Source: CAZBBC01 sp964489835
GTDB lineage: Bacteria > Calditrichota > Calditrichia > JAJRVZ01
Assembly: GCA_964489835.1 (NCBI GenBank)
Contig: CAZBBC010000050.1
Location: 1 to 27,421 of the forward strand
Reading direction: 5' to 3'
DNA length: 27,421 nucleotides
The notes under the pieces are model-generated. The model was not told the DNA's origin. It saw nothing but the letters and a program-made list of their open reading frames with translations, and did no database searches. A program made the position numbers and the translations under genes. Below are positions 16,543 to 24,080 of this stretch, piece after piece. Position 1 is the first letter of the stretch. Each line of letters starts with the position of its first letter.

Positions 16543-17406
16543 CTATTTCTCCTTGGCCGTTGCCGGAACTGACATATCGAGCAGATTTTCCGGCATAGTA
16601 ATTTCATCAATCGAACCGAACAACTCATTGTGCTCAGACATCCAGCGTGATGTTCCCTGCAGCGACTGCATCACCGTGTCCAGCTTGCTCGTCAGCAGAT
16701 CGGGATCACTACTGACCAGATACTCTTCATGCAGCAGGGTAACCTGCTTCTCAATCCGGTCCAGTTCCGAATCAACTACCTTGATACTCTCACCGGCTTT
16801 GATCAGATTTTCCAGACGCTTTTTCTCGATCTCCAGGGTGCCCTGTAGTGAGCGATAAATCGCTGATGCCGGATCTTCGCGCGTCAATTGATCGCTGATC
16901 TTTTTTATCTCCCGTTCGATGTCCGGACGCGTGACCTGCGATAACATCTTGCTTATCTTGATCCGTGAGTTGAGTAGTTTGATAAATGTCCAGAGTAATT
17001 GATTTAATCCGCTGATGCGCAGGTCCAGTTGGTCAGTACCACGGGGTGTGTCGGCATTGTGGATGATCTGGGTACACAAATGAGCTAAGTCAGCATAGCG
17101 CCGCTGGGAAACCCCATCCAGGCTGGTAAACAGATTGTTCTGTTTTTCTTTCCAGATTTTTCTCTGATTTAACAACCGATCACCCTGTACCACTTTCTGG
17201 AAGCGCATACTACCGGCCATGAACAGCAGATAGCCGACTTCGTATGCGAGACCGAGCAGCCAGAATCCGGGATTGCCGAGGCCGAGGATGGCAAAACCGG
17301 TCAGGATCAGGTAATTAAGCCGCATTCGGCCCAATCCTTTGATATAAACAGGCCAGCCGAACGCGGCTTTGAGATAGTCAAAAAAACCAAGAGTGCTTTT
17401 TACCAT
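16543..17406 (-). CDS. Two-TM coiled-coil protein, unknown function
   Basis: Not recognised. The 287-aa protein has two adjacent hydrophobic segments near the N-terminus (about 28-43, RLNYLILTGFAILGLG, and 46-65, PGFWLLGLAYEVGYLLFMAG), then about 220 residues, largely helical and charged, with heptad-like stretches (IEREIKKISDQLTRED, LEIEKKRLENLIKAGES, ELDRIEKQVTLLHEEY). The likely topology is a membrane hairpin with a long cytoplasmic coiled coil. Its stop abuts the AAA+ start (TAGATG), so it is probably the membrane partner or substrate of that ATPase. There is a 179-bp gap to the ABC ATPase upstream with no gene in it. I know of no named domain that fits; the coiled coil might interact with PspA, but that is speculation. 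Confidence 0.85.
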   Translation of the reverse strand: MVKSTLGFFDYLKAAFGWPVYIKGLGRMRLNYLILTGFAILGLGNPGFWLLGLAYEVGYLLFMAGSMRFQKVVQGDRLLNQRKIWKEKQNNLFTSLDGVSQRRYADLAHLCTQIIHNADTPRGTDQLDLRISGLNQLLWTFIKLLNSRIKISKMLSQVTRPDIEREIKKISDQLTREDPASAIYRSLQGTLEIEKKRLENLIKAGESIKVVDSELDRIEKQVTLLHEEYLVSSDPDLLTSKLDTVMQSLQGTSRWMSEHNELFGSIDEITMPENLLDMSVPATAKEK

Positions 17407-17585
17407 TCGTTATCACGATATTAGTGAGTATTGTTTGAATTCTGTCAAAGCCGTCTTTTGGCAAAAAACGGTCGGATTCCGTTCCCCTCCCGCTTCCCGA
17501 TTTGGACCATGCCAGTTGATCTGCCTGACCATTCAGGCCTGGCGGAAATCGTATCTATTCGGTATTAAAGAATATCAGACGGTAG

Positions 17586-18431
17586 CTAGTGCGTTTTCTT
17601 CCCGCGCTCAATCGTACGAAATACTTCAGAGACCTCCTCGACCCGGTCCAGAAATTCCCGGCTTTGTTGAATTTCCAGCGGGTGCACCCCCGGCTGTGGC
17701 AGAGGCAGATCCTGAAATTCCCGGGCAATTTTACCCGGTGCCTGTGAAAATATCCAGACACAATCCCCGAGATACACCGCCTCGATGATCGAATGCGTCA
17801 CCATTAAAACGGTCGCCTCGACTTCAACCCACAAATCGACAAGTAACAGCTGCATCTCCAGGCGGGTCGGTTCATCCAGTGCCGAAAACGGTTCATCCAT
17901 CAGAATAATACGCGGTTTGAGCACCAGGGTGCGTGCCAGGGCTACCCGTTGCTGCTGACCGCCGGACAGCTGGTGCGGGTATTTATATTCATGACCGCTG
18001 AGACCGACCTTTTCGATCCACGCTGTGGCCTGTTGTTTGATCGCCTGCGTATCCAGACCAAACTGATCGCGATTGAGTTCCAGACCGAAACTGACATTCT
18101 CCAGTACGGTTAAATGAGGGAAAGAACTGTATTTTTGGAACATCATCCCCCGGTCAATCCCCGGTCCCTGAACCGATTTACCACGTACCAAAATCTCACC
18201 ACTCGTTGGTGGTCCTACCTCAGCAAAACCGGCCAGCAGATTTAAGGCGGTCGACTTACCACAACCGGATGGCCCCAGAATGGCTCGTATTTCCCCATGC
18301 CCCGGTTTGTCAACAATCGTGAAGTTCAGATTTTCCAGTGCCTTGTATTCTCTTGGTGAACCGGGATTGAATATTTTCGACACATTTCGAAATTCCACTA
18401 TCGGCAATAACTGATCCGTCGATCCGCTCAT
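17586..18431 (-). CDS. ABC importer ATPase, SsuB/TauB/NrtD type
   Basis: Energises the adjacent SsuC-type permease. Complete nucleotide-binding domain: Walker A GPSGCGKST (53-61), Q-loop in MMFQKYSSFPHLTV (Q99), signature LSGGQQQ (155-161), Walker B IILMDEP then FSALD (175-185), and H-loop in MVTHSIIEAVYLGD. The FSALDEPTRLEMQ and EAVYLGDCVWIFS segments are typical of the nitrate/sulfonate/taurine branch. The 281-aa length is slightly above the usual 250-260 because of an extended C-terminus (about 225-281) predicted helical. Its start overlaps the permease stop by 4 bp. Substrate cannot be deduced. Confidence 0.92.
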   Translation of the reverse strand: MSGSTDQLLPIVEFRNVSKIFNPGSPREYKALENLNFTIVDKPGHGEIRAILGPSGCGKSTALNLLAGFAEVGPPTSGEILVRGKSVQGPGIDRGMMFQKYSSFPHLTVLENVSFGLELNRDQFGLDTQAIKQQATAWIEKVGLSGHEYKYPHQLSGGQQQRVALARTLVLKPRIILMDEPFSALDEPTRLEMQLLLVDLWVEVEATVLMVTHSIIEAVYLGDCVWIFSQAPGKIAREFQDLPLPQPGVHPLEIQQSREFLDRVEEVSEVFRTIERGKKTH

Positions 18432-19330
18432 TTCGACCTCAGATAGGGAAAAAGACGATTGTAAAGTCGCACCCAGAGTTTGTCGGTGAGATAGGCGATT
18501 AATACGATCACCACCAACACCAGATAAATATGTTCACGCGGACCGCGACGCTGTGCGATGATGATGATTTGTCCCAAACCGCGTTCGGCTGCCACCATTT
18601 CCGCCAGAATAATGTATGTCCATCCCACCCCGAAACCGAGGCGCATGGCATTAATGATCTGCGGAAGTGAAATCGGCAGCAGTATTTTACGCACGGTTTC
18701 CCAGCGCGAGGCCCCCATTGTATAGGCCGTCTGCAGGTAGACATTGTCGACATCCTCTACCGCTTTGACAAATAACGGTACCATGTAGATGAAAAAGGCC
18801 AGTGCCAGAAACATGACTTTCTGCATCTCGTCGATACCGAAGAGACTCATCGTCAGCGGTACCAGGGCCGGAATCGGCAGGTAGGCCAGAAATATAGCGC
18901 TCGGTTCGAACAACGCCTTGATTCTGCTAAATGATCCCATCAGGATACTAAGTGGAAAAGCGAGCAGCAAGCCGATCAGGAATCCGATGACTACCCGTGA
19001 GGTACTTGCGACAATACTGCGGCTTAGTTCGGCCTCAAACCACAGGGTCGGAAACGATAGCAAAACCTCCAGCGGCGCCGGCAGGATCAGTGGTGAGATG
19101 ATCCGTGATTCGGGGCTGCCACGGGTCATCAGCGCCCATAAAATCAACAGGACAATTACCGGTATAACACCGTAGATAATGCGCGGTGCTAAATTCAGTG
19201 GCTCACGGATCGTCCACCACCCCTGAAAAGGCCCGGCCGCCCGCGCAGTATCTGCTTTGCCTGATGTCGCCTCTTTCTTTGTACCAGAAGTAATAAATAC
19301 ACCCAATATTCTGTCAAAAAATCTATTCAC
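18428..19330 (-). CDS. ABC importer permease, SsuC/TauC type
   Basis: Inner-membrane channel of the importer. The 300-aa protein has a longer than usual hydrophilic N-terminus (about 1-48), then about six membrane segments (about 51-69, 112-132, 145-165, 172-190, 232-250, 268-284). The EAA loop that docks the ATPase is clear at 202-219 (AYTMGASRWETVRKILLP). GWTYIILAEMVAAERGLG after it is characteristic of the BPD_transp_1 nitrate/sulfonate/taurine group. It overlaps the ATPase gene by 4 bp. Upstream is a 311-bp gap carrying an inverted repeat, so expression may be uncoupled from the receptor gene. Confidence 0.92.
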   Translation of the reverse strand: MNRFFDRILGVFITSGTKKEATSGKADTARAAGPFQGWWTIREPLNLAPRIIYGVIPVIVLLILWALMTRGSPESRIISPLILPAPLEVLLSFPTLWFEAELSRSIVASTSRVVIGFLIGLLLAFPLSILMGSFSRIKALFEPSAIFLAYLPIPALVPLTMSLFGIDEMQKVMFLALAFFIYMVPLFVKAVEDVDNVYLQTAYTMGASRWETVRKILLPISLPQIINAMRLGFGVGWTYIILAEMVAAERGLGQIIIIAQRRGPREHIYLVLVVIVLIAYLTDKLWVRLYNRLFPYLRSK

Positions 19331-19641
19331 GTTTTTCGATCTCCGCGTCGTTTACAAACTCCGGAAGTACCAGAGACTTTGTAAAAACTATTATTTACCA
19401 CGGAAATACATGGAATTACATAGAAAATTGATTATAAAATAGAAACATTTCTAAATAATTTTAACTATTCTTAAATAAATCTATTATCAAATCCGTGTTT
19501 CTCCATGTCACTCCGTGGTTGATTCCTTATTTTCACACAACTGCTTCTTACAGAACAGAGTAAAATTTTTAATCGGATATCGATGACTTGAACGAGTGTT
19601 CCGCGGCTTTCCCTAAATATTCCGGCGTCAATAATCGATTC
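19331..19641. repeat. Intergenic inverted repeat, CCACGGA type
   Basis: This gap between receptor and permease genes has no open frame of note. The left arm at 19395-19427 contains CCACGGAAATACATGGAATT. The right arm at 19490-19524 contains CCGTGTTTCTCCATG, then TCACTCCGTGGTT. They pair as CCACGGA.../...TCCGTGG with an AT-rich middle. In the mRNA of this operon the arms could fold into a large imperfect hairpin. Confidence 0.55.
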
Positions 19642-21366
19642 TTACATTTTTTCCGGTGGATAGACCGATATCTCCACACGCCTGTTTAGCGCCTGATTTT
19701 GAGGATCAGCAGGATCGGCCGGTTCATCCCAGCCTTTGCCTTCAACGACAAATTTATTCGGATCGAATTTATATTTGTTAATCAGCGCATTTTTGACTGA
19801 ATTGGCCCGGTCCATCGACAATTTTTCCACTTCACTGCGCGGTATTTGTCCGCGCATCGAATTGTCTGTATGACCGATGATGGCCACCAGTGCCCGCTCA
19901 TATTGGCCGGACAGACGCGCCACTTTCTCCATAGTGGCATCGACGTTGGGATCGTACAACGTATTTTTTATCGGCGAACCCAATTCATCATGCTGGGGCT
20001 CATAGATATTCGCTGAATTGGGATAAAAGTTGACGCGGATTGTTTGGGTAAGGATCGGTTTCTCAGCCGATACCTTCTGATAGGAGGACGGCACAAACTG
20101 CGTGATATATTCATTCTTTTCATCGGCAAATTTACCCTGTTTATCCAGTTTCTTCAGTACAGAGAAATCCATAACTTCATCAAAACGCACCGGGGTACCG
20201 AGCAATCCCAGTTCTTTATAAACGAAAGTGATGTTTTTCCATGTGCGTTCAAAATTGGATGGCGAATTGGCATTGAGGAAAAACTCTTTGTTTTCGGCAA
20301 AATTGGTAACATGGGCATCGAACGCCATTGCCTTTACGTCGTCGAAAGTCATACCATACCCTTCCGCCATCCATTGAAAAGCTTTGACTTTTAACTGATC
20401 ATTTTTAAGTATGCGCATGCCTTCAAAAATACCTTCAACCAGCCCGGCGATGATCTGCGGATTGTCCTTGGCAAAATCGGCACGGACTGCCCAGACATCG
20501 GCAATCAGCTTATTTGCCTCGCTAGTCGTGGTCAGAATGCGTGTATTTTTGACTTTTTCCGGGATATTGTAGATGTCGGGCGCCCAGGAAACACAGGCAT
20601 CGATCGACGGATCGGCAACGAAGGCTGCGGCTGCTTCAAACGCTGTAGCCGTAAATTTATGTTTCACTTCAGAAGGTTGCAGACCGGCATTGAGTAAGAG
20701 ATTGTTGATAAAATATTGCGACGGGCTATTTTGGGCGTAGACGATTGTTCTGCCCTTGAGGTCGCGAACACCGGAGATATAGTCGCGCACCACGATACCG
20801 TCACCACCGTTAGACCAGTCAATCTGTTGAAATATACGTGGGGCGGTGCGTGAATCCTTCATCAGCTCCGGTGCAAATAAGACCATCATATCCAGCGTGC
20901 CCCAAAACACATGACTTTCGCCTGCGGCGTAGGCATCACGGGCGATCACCGGATCATCAATCAGTTTTAGATTTACTTTGAACCCGTATTTTTTATAAAA
21001 GATACTCTGTTCATTAGGTGCGAAACCATTATTGGCCGCGACAATCGGTAACCATCCAATCCAGACATTGATCGGGAATTGCACCACTTTGGCCTTGCTA
21101 TCCCATTTATAGTTGCTGGCCCCTTTGACCGGCGGCAATTTTTGGGCCGGAATATAGGAATACTCGGTTACCGTAGTGATCCCCTGCGGATCGACCGCTT
21201 CCACATCATAATCCTGCGGTCTCTGGCTCATGTCCACCAGCTTCGTGCCGGCTGTTGGAAAGATGGTGTCTTTAAAAAAGTAACCGGCCGCCCCGATGCA
21301 GGCCAGGATAAATACCACGGCAACGAATTTACCTAAAAAAGTCGCTCCGACTTTTTCCTCTGCCAT
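19642..21366 (-). CDS. Membrane-anchored ABC substrate-binding protein fused to OmpA domain
   Basis: The 574-aa protein combines three parts. An N-terminal membrane segment (about 12-30, GKFVAVVFILACIGAAGYFF) has no clear cleavage site, so it probably stays as an inner-membrane anchor. Residues about 85-380 form an NMT1/SsuA-like solute-binding domain (VWIGWLPIVAANNGF, YAAGESHVFWGTLD, VRDLKGRTIVYAQNSPS, CVSWAPDI). Residues 436-574 are an OmpA C-terminal peptidoglycan-binding domain: VNFYPNSA, GHTDN (498-502), LSMDRANSV and NRRVEI (561-566). Annotated relatives are often called phosphate ABC transporter substrate-binding/OmpA family proteins; the ligand is uncertain. It would link the inner membrane, the periplasmic solute and the cell wall, and should feed the SsuC-type permease encoded downstream. 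It follows pspA after 216 bp. Confidence 0.9.
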   Translation of the reverse strand: MAEEKVGATFLGKFVAVVFILACIGAAGYFFKDTIFPTAGTKLVDMSQRPQDYDVEAVDPQGITTVTEYSYIPAQKLPPVKGASNYKWDSKAKVVQFPINVWIGWLPIVAANNGFAPNEQSIFYKKYGFKVNLKLIDDPVIARDAYAAGESHVFWGTLDMMVLFAPELMKDSRTAPRIFQQIDWSNGGDGIVVRDYISGVRDLKGRTIVYAQNSPSQYFINNLLLNAGLQPSEVKHKFTATAFEAAAAFVADPSIDACVSWAPDIYNIPEKVKNTRILTTTSEANKLIADVWAVRADFAKDNPQIIAGLVEGIFEGMRILKNDQLKVKAFQWMAEGYGMTFDDVKAMAFDAHVTNFAENKEFFLNANSPSNFERTWKNITFVYKELGLLGTPVRFDEVMDFSVLKKLDKQGKFADEKNEYITQFVPSSYQKVSAEKPILTQTIRVNFYPNSANIYEPQHDELGSPIKNTLYDPNVDATMEKVARLSGQYERALVAIIGHTDNSMRGQIPRSEVEKLSMDRANSVKNALINKYKFDPNKFVVEGKGWDEPADPADPQNQALNRRVEISVYPPEKM

Positions 21367-21425
21367 ATCACCCTCCTCTGAAAATTATAGGTCTTATGAA
21401 GATCAAAGATTAAAGATTAAAAAAC

Positions 21426-21562
21426 AGTCCACGAATTTCACGAAAACTCTCAACTCTCCTTCCACTCTCTACGATTTAATGCTTTCGGCTTTCTGCTTTT
21501 CTGCTTTCTGATAAACTAATTCATGTAATTCGCTGAAATTTGCGTGAATTCGTGGACGATTT
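21426..21562. repeat. Inverted repeat, GTCCACGAATT type, between pspA and the receptor gene
   Basis: The left arm at 21426-21446 reads AGTCCACGAATTTCACGAAAA. The right arm at 21526-21562 contains GAAATTTGCGTGAATTCGTGGAC. The core GTCCACGAATT pairs perfectly with AATTCGTGGAC. The middle is pyrimidine-rich with repeated TTCTGCTTT. It belongs to the same family as the half-copy at 13162-13210 and, more loosely, to 1941-2107 and 19395-19524. Confidence 0.6.
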
Positions 21563-21582
21563 CTGTATTTTATATGATGAAT

Positions 21583-22341
21583 CTAATCCTGCGGACCCAG
21601 TTCCTTCACAGCGCTTGTTGGCGGGGCTGATTTTTCCTCGCTCTTACTTTCTTCGGCTACCGGTGTTTTAAAACCATAAGCCACTTCGAATTCCGCTAGA
21701 GCCTGTTCAGCCATTGCCGCCTGTTCCGCCTCCTTCATTTCCACTTCTGTCGTATCGATACTACCGGCGGCGACTCTGGAGCGTCCGGCGGCTTTATCGC
21801 GGCGTTCGTTGAGATATTCTTCGACCCGGGCCAGCGTATCTCCAGCCCCGCCGATTCCACTGATCACCCCTTTGGCCATTTCCTGCAATTCGGCTTGTGC
21901 TTCAATCATTTCCGTTTCCGAAATCAGCCGTTTAAGTTTTTCGATCTTGGCTTGAGCCTCGGAAACAGCTACATTACGGGTTTTAACCAGTTTTTTGTAT
22001 GTTTCTTCAGCGGCAATCAGCTGCTCCCGGTTTTCTTCCAATTGTGCTTTAACCGTCTGCAATTCGAGTGCTACCTGACCAGCGATAGCCCGGTTTCCGG
22101 CCTTTATATTAGCTGCGGTCCGCGCTGTCAGCTCTTTTTCCTTTTGTTCCAGATTCTTTAGCTGACGCATCAGCCGCTCGATAAAACCGGCATGGGTAGC
22201 CAGATTATCGTTGAAACTGGATATTTGCTGACGCAGGTTTTCTTTCTCCGCTTCAATCAGGGCACGAGGATTTTGCTTTTCGATACCGCTAATAAAGAGG
22301 CTTAAAAATCCGCGGAATAATGTGGCTATCCTTCTAAACAT
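21583..22341 (-). CDS. PspA/IM30 family protein
   Basis: A PspA/Vipp1-type membrane-binding coiled-coil protein of the bacterial ESCRT-III superfamily, which forms assemblies on stressed inner membranes. The 252-aa sequence is almost wholly helical: an amphipathic N-terminal helix (MFRRIATLFRGFLSLFI), then long coiled coils (about 25-160, e.g. LRQQISSFNDNLATH, IERLMRQLKNLEQKEKEL), an EMIEAQAELQEMAKGV segment near 143-158 typical of this family, and an acidic, Ala/Glu-rich C-terminal tail. There is no PspF, PspB or PspC gene nearby; instead it heads the cluster with the OmpA-fused receptor, ABC importer, coiled-coil protein and AAA+ ATPase. AAAGGA precedes the ATG. Confidence 0.88.
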   Translation of the reverse strand: MFRRIATLFRGFLSLFISGIEKQNPRALIEAEKENLRQQISSFNDNLATHAGFIERLMRQLKNLEQKEKELTARTAANIKAGNRAIAGQVALELQTVKAQLEENREQLIAAEETYKKLVKTRNVAVSEAQAKIEKLKRLISETEMIEAQAELQEMAKGVISGIGGAGDTLARVEEYLNERRDKAAGRSRVAAGSIDTTEVEMKEAEQAAMAEQALAEFEVAYGFKTPVAEESKSEEKSAPPTSAVKELGPQD

Positions 22342-22373
22342 GATGATATCCTTTCTCCAATTATAAGATTAAT

Positions 22374-22402
22374 ATTTTATATAATAATACGCTATTATGC
22401 AA
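22374..22402 (-). promoter_or_regulatory. Candidate sigma-70-type promoter for the pspA gene
   Basis: On the minus strand TTGCAT (22397-22402) and TAAAAT (22374-22379) are separated by 17 bp, and the -10 lies about 32 bp before the pspA start codon. No sigma-54 (GG-N10-GC) element, as used by enterobacterial pspA, is seen in this stretch. Because the region is AT-rich, a chance match is quite possible. Confidence 0.3.
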
Positions 22403-22413
22403 TAATTAATCAC

Positions 22414-22548
22414 TACCCTATTAGAGCATTCAGAAATATCGCTGCCCATGATTATTTTGGCGTGGATGCAGAGGAAGTGTGGCAGATGATAAAGTCAAAT
22501 ATTCCAGATCTCAAGTCAGACGTAAAAGCAATATTAGATCACCAATAA
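22414..22548 (+). pseudogene. Relic of a HepT-like (MNT-HEPN) toxin, C-terminus only
   Basis: Reading from 22414 gives IRAFRNIAAHDYFGVDAEEV, then WQMIKSNIPDLKSDVKAILD before a TAA at 22546. RNIAAHDYFG is the Rx4-6H catalytic motif of HEPN/HepT RNases with the usual aromatic-Gly-Val-Asp continuation. About 44 residues remain of a family of roughly 110-140 aa. There is no start codon and no nucleotidyltransferase (MNT) antitoxin gene in the window, so it is a remnant of a former toxin-antitoxin pair. The rest of this intergenic region (22549-22817) shows nothing I can name. Confidence 0.72.
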
Positions 22549-22817
22549 AATGACAAAGGCTAACGTTAGCATGCAGCACTAATAAGCAAAATTTCAGATA
22601 AACTGATCTACGTTCTCCCGGTGAATAATATTTGTATCATTATTTGGGTATGCTCTGAGAAAGGTATTTTAAAAATATCTTAGATGGGCTCTTAACACGA
22701 TTTGACCGCATCGTCTCAACCGGAATATTGAATGTGTACCTAGGGCGGGATTTAAATACCTGCTTTAATAAACTCAATGCACAAAATTCTAAATTCCAAC
22801 CAAATTCTGAGGCAACT

Positions 22818-24080
22818 CTATTTAATTAAAACCATTTTACGTGTTAACACGATCCCTTCAGCAGTATTGAGAGTATAATAATAGATGCCGCTGGAGAATC
22901 CGCTGGCATCCCATACTACCTGATATCCACCGGATGTCTGTTCTTGATTCACCAATGTCGCTACCTTCTGACCAGGAAGGTTATAGACATTCAATTCGAC
23001 GTAATTCGTAATTGGTAATTCGTAATTAATTATTGTTTTTGGATTGAATGGATTAGGATAATTCTGCTTTAGTTCAAATTTTCTCACCGGGTTATTACTT
23101 GCACTGATAGAAGAGATCCCTCCATTGGTGGTTTTTAATATTAGTCCATTAAAACCGGCCACCCAACCGGATTTATCATCAATAAAAAATATTGAAGTCA
23201 TATCATCTGTTTGAACACTATCCTGGGTTTGCCAGGAAGCCCCACCGTCCGCTGTATGTAAAATTTTATCGGTAGAAAAGTAACTTTTACCACCAAGGAG
23301 CCAACCAGTCTCTGCGTTATAAAAATGTAGTGCAGTATATAACAAAATATTGGGATCAGATTTTAATTCCCAGTTTTCTCCACCATTCGTAGATTTGAAT
23401 AAATATTCACCTCCTAAACACCACCCGGTATCCTGATTAACAAATTGGACGTCATATATATAAGAATATCCCACATCAAGATTTGGTAAGTGGCGATTCC
23501 AAATCTCACCTGAATTTTCTGTAATCATCACTAATCCTTTCTGGCCGACAGCCCATCCATGCAGAAGATCAGAAAAATGAATATCACAAAGAGGTCCATA
23601 GGAATCATCCATATTTATTTCCCATGTTGTACCGCCATCAGTTGTTTTTAAAATTAATGATTTCGTTACACCTCCCCCACAAATAAAACCGGTATCGGCA
23701 TCTGCAAAGTAAATATCATATAGGTCCTCTTCGGTGCTATCCTGTACCTGCCAATGCAAACCGCCGTTAGTCGTTTGGTAGATTACGCTTTCTGTTAAAT
23801 CAGACGGAAATCCTATCGCCCAACCATGGTTCATGTCAGTAAAAAATACCGAGCGAAAAAATACATCGCTGGTATCCTGAACAGTCCAGCTATCACCACC
23901 ATTGCTTGTTCCTAAAATCACCTTATCTCCGACAGCCCAACCTGTTTCCGTATCAACAAAGAAAATCTTATTCAGCTGGGCATCAGTACCGCTTTCCTGT
24001 TTTACCCAACCGCTTGTTTGAGCCATGCATAAACTGGTCAATACTAAAAAAAAGAAAAAAATCCATTTTACAGAAGCCAT
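22818..24080 (-). CDS. YCF48-like repeat protein with T9SS sorting domain
   Basis: A secreted protein of 420 aa. The signal peptide (MASVKWIFFFFLVLTSLCMAQ) precedes a series of about seven beta-propeller-like repeats (about 25-325) with recurring elements GWAVG, TTNGG, W and FxDxxxGW, as in YCF48/photosystem-assembly-like and BNR proteins. Residues about 333-420 form the type IX secretion C-terminal domain: FELKQNYPNPFNPKTIINY, then VYNLPGQKVATLV, SSGIYYYTL and a basic KMVLIK end. The protein is therefore expected to be exported through the outer membrane by the T9SS and processed at the C-terminus. Its function is unknown; such repeats are abundant in FCB genomes. A run of near-repeats of AATTACGAATTA occurs within the sorting-domain coding region (about 22998-23035). 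It has its own AT-rich upstream region. Confidence 0.85.
   Translation of the reverse strand: MASVKWIFFFFLVLTSLCMAQTSGWVKQESGTDAQLNKIFFVDTETGWAVGDKVILGTSNGGDSWTVQDTSDVFFRSVFFTDMNHGWAIGFPSDLTESVIYQTTNGGLHWQVQDSTEEDLYDIYFADADTGFICGGGVTKSLILKTTDGGTTWEINMDDSYGPLCDIHFSDLLHGWAVGQKGLVMITENSGEIWNRHLPNLDVGYSYIYDVQFVNQDTGWCLGGEYLFKSTNGGENWELKSDPNILLYTALHFYNAETGWLLGGKSYFSTDKILHTADGGASWQTQDSVQTDDMTSIFFIDDKSGWVAGFNGLILKTTNGGISSISASNNPVRKFELKQNYPNPFNPKTIINYELPITNYVELNVYNLPGQKVATLVNQEQTSGGYQVVWDASGFSSGIYYYTLNTAEGIVLTRKMVLIK

Noticed and set aside
17393..17788. Plus-strand frame of 131 aa covering the 179-bp gap
   Set aside because: Pro/Arg-rich and largely antisense to the ABC ATPase; no start site or family resemblance. 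The gap itself holds nothing I can name.
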